Origin: Fredinandcohnia onubensis
GTDB lineage: Bacteria; Bacillota; Bacilli; Bacillales; Bacillaceae_L
Length of the DNA: 64,000 nt
Direction: 5' to 3'
NCBI RefSeq assembly: GCF_031181385.1
Contig: NZ_JAPSKV010000005.1
Coordinates: 124,001 to 188,000, forward strand
In this document: positions 59,157 through 64,000 of the stretch, one piece after another
Position numbering within the stretch: the first letter of the stretch is position 1
How the letters are laid out: every line of letters begins with the position of its first letter
Program-made: the position numbers and the translations under genes
The notes under the pieces: model-generated
Told to the model about the DNA's origin: nothing
The model's input: the letters and a program-made list of their open reading frames with translations, nothing else
Database searches by the model: none

Positions 59157-60206
59157 TTATGAAATAATCTCACTCATCATTTCAGCCAAAGAATAAAGTG
59201 TGTTTCCATTTCGGCCTGTTGTCGTTTTTGCAGTTAGTAATGACTGTAAAATTGCTTCCTCCGTGGCGTCTGCTGTCGCTAAAAAGGCTTGATCCAGATC
59301 ATCTTCGTGGATGAAATTTAGAGTCTGAAGTTCTCCTTTATTTTCATGACTGATTGTGTTTGCGGTTGAGAAACCGATGAAAACATCCCCACTCCCATTT
59401 CCGAAAAATGAACCTGTTCTACTAAGTCCCACCGATGCACGTTTGATGATTCGCTTTAATTGACGTGAAGTCACCGGTAAATCAGTTGCGATAATAATCA
59501 TGATGGAGCCTTTGTCACCAGTTTCGCTGTTTGTCTGGAGCTTCGCCTTGATGATTGGCCCCACATGGATTCCATTTAGGCGAAACTGATCAATCTCCCC
59601 AAAATTGGAGAGCACCAAGACGCCCAGGGTGTAGTTTCCATGAGGATATGTAAGGATTCGCGACGAAGAACCAATCCCCCCTTTTAGCCCAAAGCATTTC
59701 ATTCCTGCCCCTGCACCGACACTGCCTTCCTCGAAATTGGTTGCGGCTGTTTCGAGGGCTTCCCGGACATTCTTTTCCGTGATTGACTGTTTTCGGATAT
59801 TATTTAAAAACATATCATTGCACTCTCCGATGACAGGATTTACCGTCCCGGTTGTATCACCAATCTCCTTATTTTGCTCAAGCATATGGCTGATGAGGTG
59901 ATTGGCGACCGCCCCCACACTTAGCGTATTTGTGAGCAGAATGGGTGTTTCGATCGTACCAAGTTCATCAATTTGAAGAGTTCCCATCGTCTTTCCGAAC
60001 CCATTCATAGCATATGAAGCAGCAACCACTTTATTGTTAAAAATATTTGTGTCATGCGGGATGATGGCTGTCACCCCTGTCTGTATATCCCCATCTAAGA
60101 TGGTAGAGTGGCCGACTCTCACGCCTTTTACATCTGTAATTTTATTTAAAGCTCCTGTTGGTGAGTTGCCAATTGATATTCCGTAATCTTTTAGTCTTTT
60201 TTGCAT
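59157..60206 (-). CDS. P1 family peptidase (DmpA/BapA-type aminopeptidase)
   Basis: A 349-residue member of the DmpA/ornithine acyltransferase-fold family. It begins KITDVKGVRVGHSTI and has GSVGAGAGMKCFGLKGGIGS, where the Gly-Ser in KGGIGSSSR is the expected self-cleavage site that exposes the nucleophile serine, and later GTVNPVIGECND and DATEEAIL. These enzymes release N-terminal D- or beta-amino acids from small peptides and amides. The C26 hydrolase gene follows. Confidence 0.9.
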   Translation of the reverse strand: MQKRLKDYGISIGNSPTGALNKITDVKGVRVGHSTILDGDIQTGVTAIIPHDTNIFNNKVVAASYAMNGFGKTMGTLQIDELGTIETPILLTNTLSVGAVANHLISHMLEQNKEIGDTTGTVNPVIGECNDMFLNNIRKQSITEKNVREALETAATNFEEGSVGAGAGMKCFGLKGGIGSSSRILTYPHGNYTLGVLVLSNFGEIDQFRLNGIHVGPIIKAKLQTNSETGDKGSIMIIIATDLPVTSRQLKRIIKRASVGLSRTGSFFGNGSGDVFIGFSTANTISHENKGELQTLNFIHEDDLDQAFLATADATEEAILQSLLTAKTTTGRNGNTLYSLAEMMSEIIS

Positions 60207-60345
60207 TTTTGTGTAACCCTTTCCGATTTGTATTTGTTATTAGTATAGGTTAGATGGGCAGTTTGAGTATAGGTGGGTAGGGATATTTTTGTTTTATTTA
60301 ATTGAGTGTTATGTTTTGGTGTGTTGCTGGTTTGATGTTTACTAG

Positions 60346-60822
60346 TTTTATCCAGTTGCGGGTGTCTTTCGCGGCTTTGCTAGTTCAGCGTTTCCTAATT
60401 TTATCCAGATATAGGCGTCTTTCGGCGCTTTGCTGGTTCGGTGTTTCCTAATTTTAACAAGATACAGGCGTCTTTCGCGGCTTTGCTGGTACGGAGTTTC
60501 CTGAATTTATCCAGATACGAACGTCTTTCGGCGCTTTGCTGGTTCGCTGTCCCCTAATTTTATCCAGTTGCAGGCGTCTTTCGCGGCTTTGCTGGTACGG
60601 CGTTTCCTAATTTTGTCCAGATACGAACGTCTTTCGGCGCTTTGCTGGTTCGCTGTCCCCTAATTTTATCCAGATGCAAGCGTCTTTCGCGGCTTTACTA
60701 GTCCGGTGTTTCCTGATTTCATCCATTTGCGGGTGTCTTCCGGCGCTTTGCTGGTTTGCATCCTCCTAATTTTATCCAAACAATGACCTCTTTTTAGTGT
60801 TTAGTAGGTTACCTAGCTACAC
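60346..60822. repeat. Tandem 53-bp repeat array with alternating unit types
   Basis: Eight units start at 60346 and every 53 bp after (60399, 60452, 60505, 60558, 60611, 60664, 60717), with a degenerate ninth at 60770 and a faint one before 60346. Each reads TTTTATCCAG, a variable part, GTCTTTC, GCTTTGCTGGT-like sequence and TTTCCTAA. Odd units have CGCGGC and even units CGGCGC in the same place. Units 4 and 6 are almost identical. No open frame or gene is associated. Confidence 0.9.
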
Positions 60823-60826
60823 TACG

Positions 60827-60998
60827 GCCTTTGCGTTACTCTTTTCCTCTACTATTCTATCAATCGGGTACGGTATCACTCTCTTGCGTTCCCTTTCCAC
60901 ACTCCTAGCCTATCAATCGGGCATGCATCACTCTCTTACGACCCCTTTCCACACTCTTTATCCAACAATCAGGCACGCATCCCCCTCTCCTCCAATCG
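60827..60998. repeat. Second tandem array of 52-53 bp units
   Basis: Units at 60857 and 60910 begin CTATCAATCGGG and contain CACTCTCTT and CCCTTTCCACACTC; a third at 60962 begins CCAACAATCAGG. A partial unit precedes at about 60827. The sequence differs from the array just before it but the period is the same. Confidence 0.75.
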
Positions 60999-61068
60999 AA
61001 TTAGTTGAAATGTTCTGTAGAATTCCTTTAGAATGAAACTATCGTTTTGACAATTAGGAGGGGAAAAC

Positions 61069-62064
61069 ATGAAAGCGTTTGTACATTACAAAGTTCCTGG
61101 AATGGACGGAACATCTTATTCGGATATTGATGAAATTGAACCAAAACAAGGTGAAGTGAAGGTCAAGCTGAAAAGTGCTGGGCTCAATCACCGTGATTTA
61201 TTTGTTTTACATAGACATAAAGAAACAGATCCGCCATTAGTAATAGGGTCGGATGGTGCTGGGATTGTTGAGGCGGTAGGTCCTAGTGTCGAAAGTGTTC
61301 AGGTCGGAGATGAAGTCATCCTCAATCCATCTTTAGGCTGGAAAGAAAAAAGTGATGCTCCACCTGAAGGTCATGAGATCCTTGGCCTACCCGATCACGG
61401 AACCTTTGCCGAAAAGATCACAATCTCTGCGGATAATGTTGGTCCAAAGCCAGCACATTTATCATGGGATGAAGCTGGTGTCTTATCGCTTGCAGCCATG
61501 ACTGCCTATCGTGCATTATTCACTCGTGCAAATGTAAAACCGACTGATACTGTCTTATTACCTGGAATCGGAAGTGGTGCCGTTACGTTCCTTTTACTAT
61601 TCGCGAAAGCAATCGGGGCTCGTGTAATCGTTACTTCTCGCTCTGAAGCGAAGCTAAAACAAGCTCTTGAATTAGGTGCTGATGTAGGGATTGATAGCAA
61701 TGGAGACTGGAATGAGGCGTTAAATGGAGAAAAAGTAGATATCGTGGTTGAAACAGTTGGAGCAGCCACCTTCCATAAATCACTTGGACAGCTTCGAAAA
61801 GGTGGAAAAATGGTAACATTCGGCGCTTCTGCTGGTGATTCGGTGGACTTCAATCTTCGCGAATTCTTTTACGGTCAATATACGTTACTTGGCTCAACCA
61901 TGGCGAGTACAGAAGAGTTCAATGAGATGTTGCAATTTGTAAATCAACATAAAATTAAGCCTGTAATTGATAAAGTATACCCTCTTGAAGAAACTAAAAA
62001 AGCAATGCAGCGTATTGACGAAGCTGAACAATTCGGAAAAATAGCGATAAAAATCGAAGACTAA
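61069..62064 (+). CDS. Zinc-binding dehydrogenase / quinone oxidoreductase-like MDR protein
   Basis: A 331-residue MDR-fold enzyme: GroES-like N-terminal domain (KSAGLNHRDLFVLHRHKETD, GSDGAGIVEAVGPSVESVQVG) and a Rossmann domain (VLLPGIGSGAVTFLLLFAKA). It lacks the cluster of four structural-zinc cysteines and is closer to NADPH:quinone reductases or enoyl reductases such as YogA. The substrate is unknown. AGGAGG is 9 nt before the ATG. The gene lies between the repeat zone and a GC-richer hairpin region. Confidence 0.88.
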   Translation: MKAFVHYKVPGMDGTSYSDIDEIEPKQGEVKVKLKSAGLNHRDLFVLHRHKETDPPLVIGSDGAGIVEAVGPSVESVQVGDEVILNPSLGWKEKSDAPPEGHEILGLPDHGTFAEKITISADNVGPKPAHLSWDEAGVLSLAAMTAYRALFTRANVKPTDTVLLPGIGSGAVTFLLLFAKAIGARVIVTSRSEAKLKQALELGADVGIDSNGDWNEALNGEKVDIVVETVGAATFHKSLGQLRKGGKMVTFGASAGDSVDFNLREFFYGQYTLLGSTMASTEEFNEMLQFVNQHKIKPVIDKVYPLEETKKAMQRIDEAEQFGKIAIKIED

Positions 62065-62072
62065 AATGAATA

Positions 62073-62186
62073 GCGCAAGGCGCGCGCATGCCAGCGACAA
62101 GCACAAGAAAGCCCTAACAGAAGACGCTTTTTGCCTCCCGAAGCGCTTTGCTTGTGCCCTCAAGCCGATGGCGCCTACAGCTTGAC
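62073..62186. repeat. GC-richer hairpin-forming segment, likely dispersed repeat
   Basis: A block whose composition is unlike its surroundings (GCGCAAGGCGCGCGCATG at the start; GATGGCGCCTACAGCTTGAC at the end). GCACAAG (62101-62107) and CTTGTGC (62151-62157) are inverted copies, and GCGC-rich ends also face each other. It has no coding frame and lies in the 3' region of the MDR gene. Confidence 0.5.
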
Positions 62187-62189
62187 CCG

Positions 62190-62217
62190 AACTGCACCTA
62201 ATAAAGGTGCAGTTTTT
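62190..62217 (+). terminator. Terminator after the MDR gene
   Basis: ACTGCACCT/AGGTGCAGT stem with a 5-nt loop and TTTTTCT on the plus strand; A residues in front let it act for the convergent gene also. Confidence 0.88.
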
Positions 62218-62961
62218 CTATCCAAAATAACCCGTTAATTTTTTCTTCATCTGTTCCTTGTTCTCAGCAAATTGCCTGTGACGGTGACCATTTCCACCTG
62301 ATGTATGTGGAAATCCATAAAGAACGCTATCTGGTGATACATACCCATTTTCTGCAAGATAGTTGAACACAGCTGTCACATTAACCCCTAGAGGAATGAT
62401 GAGCGGATTTTGCATACGCACCAACTCTTCTGTAAAACTATCCATAATATGTTTCTTTAACAGTTCCGTTTTTAACATCTTTGGAGTAGAACCACTGTAG
62501 TTTTTTCCCTTATAGAATACTGGATACCTAATAACAGAAGCTGTTTGAACAAGATGACTTGCAGACGTAAAAAGCTCACTGGTCGATTCAATTTCGAGGT
62601 ATGAGTGTAACCCTAGTTCATCGAGCATCCCAATCAGATTTTTCCTCATCGGACCTTCAAAACTGGAATTCTTTTTCACCTCGTGTAGGAGTTGCTCATT
62701 AGAAAGGTCTTTATTTTTCGGATCAAGGATTGTTGAATATGATTTTTTCATTTGATGTAGCCCTGGTGTGATTCCGACAATCATGACTTTTGCAGACTCA
62801 TTTACGTATTCAAATGGAGCATAGTAGATTTCGAGGCGCTTTTTTTCATCCTTGTCCAATAAAAATGTCTCGCTCTTTAAGTCTTCTTCTATATAGTCCA
62901 TGGGCAAGGATAAAATTTTTTGTTTGTATGTTTCGAACTTTGAACCGACTACGATTGCCAC
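62218..62961 (-). CDS. Uracil-DNA glycosylase superfamily-like protein
   Basis: A 247-residue protein with a GITPG segment (VMIVGITPGLHQM, about residues 58-70), placed like the first active-site motif of UDG-fold proteins, and a C-terminal YGFPHTSGGNGHRHRQF where UDG-fold enzymes carry their HP(S/N) motif. ELVRMQNPLIIPLGVNVT would be the strand before it. It may be a nucleic-acid or nucleotide-binding protein of that fold; I am not certain of activity. AAGGGAGG lies upstream of the ATG. Single gene on the minus strand. Confidence 0.65.
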   Translation of the reverse strand: MAIVVGSKFETYKQKILSLPMDYIEEDLKSETFLLDKDEKKRLEIYYAPFEYVNESAKVMIVGITPGLHQMKKSYSTILDPKNKDLSNEQLLHEVKKNSSFEGPMRKNLIGMLDELGLHSYLEIESTSELFTSASHLVQTASVIRYPVFYKGKNYSGSTPKMLKTELLKKHIMDSFTEELVRMQNPLIIPLGVNVTAVFNYLAENGYVSPDSVLYGFPHTSGGNGHRHRQFAENKEQMKKKLTGYFG

Positions 62962-63007
62962 ATGAATTCCTCCCTTAAGTTGAACAGGTATACGGATTGG
63001 TATACCT

Positions 63008-64000
63008 TTAAGCTACTACATCTCGTTCATTTTTATATTTTTCGTATTGTTTTTCGTCCATTATTGTTTTTAACATTTGAACAACTTTCCAAACGTCCTC
63101 ATACGAATTATAAAGGGGTACTGGTGCAAGTCGAATGATATTTGGAGCCCGAAAGTCAGGAATCACTCCATTTTCTTTGAGTGCCTTACAAATTCGTGCT
63201 GCTTCCTTATGCTCAAGACTGACGTGGCCTCCTCTAACAGACATATCAAGCGGTGAGCCAATCGTGAATCCCAGCCCTGTTAGTTCAGTATCGATCAGTT
63301 CAATTAAAAAATTCGTCAATCCAAGAGATTTACTCCGAATACATTCAATCCTTACCTCAGCAAACATTTCAAGCGAACCGAGTAAAGGAGCTAAACTTAA
63401 CACATGAGGAGTCCCAATTTGAAAGGCCCCCGCATTGCCTGCCGGTGTAAACGTATGCTCCATATCAAATTGCTTTTCTTTATTTGACCCAAACCAGCCC
63501 GCTAAGCCCGGTAATACGCCAAAATGCTTACGATTCACATACAATCCTGCAACCGCTCCAGGGCCACCATTAAGATGCTTATAATTGCACCAAAAGGCAA
63601 AGTCTACATCCCATTCAGAAAAGGAGTGTGGAATTGCACCGATTGAATGACAGCCATCAAACCCGATTATAATTCCGCGCTTATGTGCCGCATCAGTAAG
63701 ACGCTTCATATCTAAAATCTGACCACTCCGATACAATACGCTTGGCAAAACCACCAAAGCCACCTCATCGGTCATTGCCCTAATAATGTCATCTTCAGCT
63801 AAATAACGGCCCTCATGACTTTTTACCCTAACAAGATGTTCATCTGGATTAAGCCCATGAATCTGCAACTGACTTTGAAGGGCATAGATATCAGATGGGA
63901 AATTTAATTCATCCGCTACAATCTTTGTACGTTTCCCTTTTGGCTTATAAAAGGTCGCAACTAATTGATGAAGATTCACCGTCGTGGAACCCGTTACAAT
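63008..64000 (-). CDS. kynU: Kynureninase, N-terminus beyond the window
   Basis: The frame is open to the window edge (ITGST-like [17 protein letters not shown] at the very start of the visible part), so about the first 90 residues are missing. Visible features: [20 protein letters not shown], the cofactor lysine in [15 protein letters not shown], and a C-terminal [20 protein letters not shown] with [15 protein letters not shown]. Kynureninase is a PLP enzyme splitting kynurenine to anthranilate and alanine. Other kynurenine genes, if present, lie outside. Confidence 0.93.
   Translation of the reverse strand: MVTGSTTVNLHQLVATFYKPKGKRTKIVADELNFPSDIYALQSQLQIHGLNPDEHLVRVKSHEGRYLAEDDIIRAMTDEVALVVLPSVLYRSGQILDMKRLTDAAHKRGIIIGFDGCHSIGAIPHSFSEWDVDFAFWCNYKHLNGGPGAVAGLYVNRKHFGVLPGLAGWFGSNKEKQFDMEHTFTPAGNAGAFQIGTPHVLSLAPLLGSLEMFAEVRIECIRSKSLGLTNFLIELIDTELTGLGFTIGSPLDMSVRGGHVSLEHKEAARICKALKENGVIPDFRAPNIIRLAPVPLYNSYEDVWKVVQMLKTIMDEKQYEKYKNERDVVA

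Noticed and set aside
60346-60822. CRISPR array or coding repeats
   Set aside because: There are no variable spacers, the whole unit is conserved, and no frame stays open across the array because TAA or TGA falls at each unit end.

Overview
The window comes from an AT-rich, spore-forming member of the Bacillaceae (Bacillus or a close relative such as Neobacillus). The evidence is strong GGAGG-type ribosome binding sites with frequent TTG/GTG starts, CotF-like spore coat genes beside an AdhB-like dehydrogenase (as in the B. subtilis yra region), a KinB-like sensor kinase, a PhoX-TatA-TatC secretion unit, a SigY-like ECF operon, a BirA-type biotin operator and a TPP riboswitch before thiMED. 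No rRNA, tRNA, CRISPR array, prophage or intact insertion sequence was seen.

Region 1 (1-17693) is a minus-strand catabolic island. Read in the direction of transcription it holds RidA, an IclR regulator, a TRAP transporter (P, Q, M), a D-threonine aldolase/D-serine dehydratase-family PLP enzyme, an M20 deacylase, a threonine synthase-like and a threonine dehydratase-like PLP enzyme, a 2-keto-3-deoxygluconate kinase, a KDPG aldolase, an aminotransferase and a creatininase-family amidohydrolase. Beyond these lie an EamA exporter, a YheO/DauR-type regulator, an aldehyde dehydrogenase, an MBL hydrolase and a sugar-binding lipoprotein cut by the window edge. Taken together the core looks like import of an amino acid or 2-amino sugar acid, PLP-dependent removal of its amino group, and entry into the KDG/KDPG route to pyruvate. 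D-glucosaminate or its N-acyl form is my best guess; this is inference. Two 28-bp direct repeats before the TRAP genes are probable IclR operators.

Region 2 (17694-31183) has an atoE remnant, a LarA-like protein paired with an Nramp homologue that lacks the canonical metal-binding motifs, small surface and stress genes, a cold-shock protein, phoX with a CxxH/CxxC protein and tatA-tatC, bioY-bioB under a BirA operator, and a secreted subtilase. Region 3 (31184-45280) holds a FAD/Rieske oxidoreductase, an ECF sigma/membrane protein/ABC operon, aspA, an SDR with an altered active site, a second EamA exporter, a small alarmone synthetase with a TetR regulator, and an MFS exporter divergent from an XRE-TPR regulator. 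Region 4 (45281-59150) has two mirrored spore-coat pairs plus adhB, trhO, a sensor kinase, an orphan ParA with a partner, a methyltransferase, a nitronate monooxygenase pseudogene, the thiamine salvage operon, and a PadR gene with a broken HAAS partner. Region 5 (59157-64000) has a P1 peptidase, a long intergenic repeat zone, a quinone-oxidoreductase-like MDR enzyme, a UDG-like protein and a partial kynureninase.

The most unusual content is intergenic. There are three unrelated tandem arrays with strict periods of 52, 20 and 53 bp (the 53-bp array alternates two unit types, giving a 106-bp higher-order repeat), and a fourth array of about 53 bp beside the last. There is a structured dispersed element in two copies with compensatory stem changes. 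There are also hairpin repeats of the ACCGTCCC type, and clustered palindromic operators before the alarmone synthetase operon and the MFS/XRE-TPR pair.
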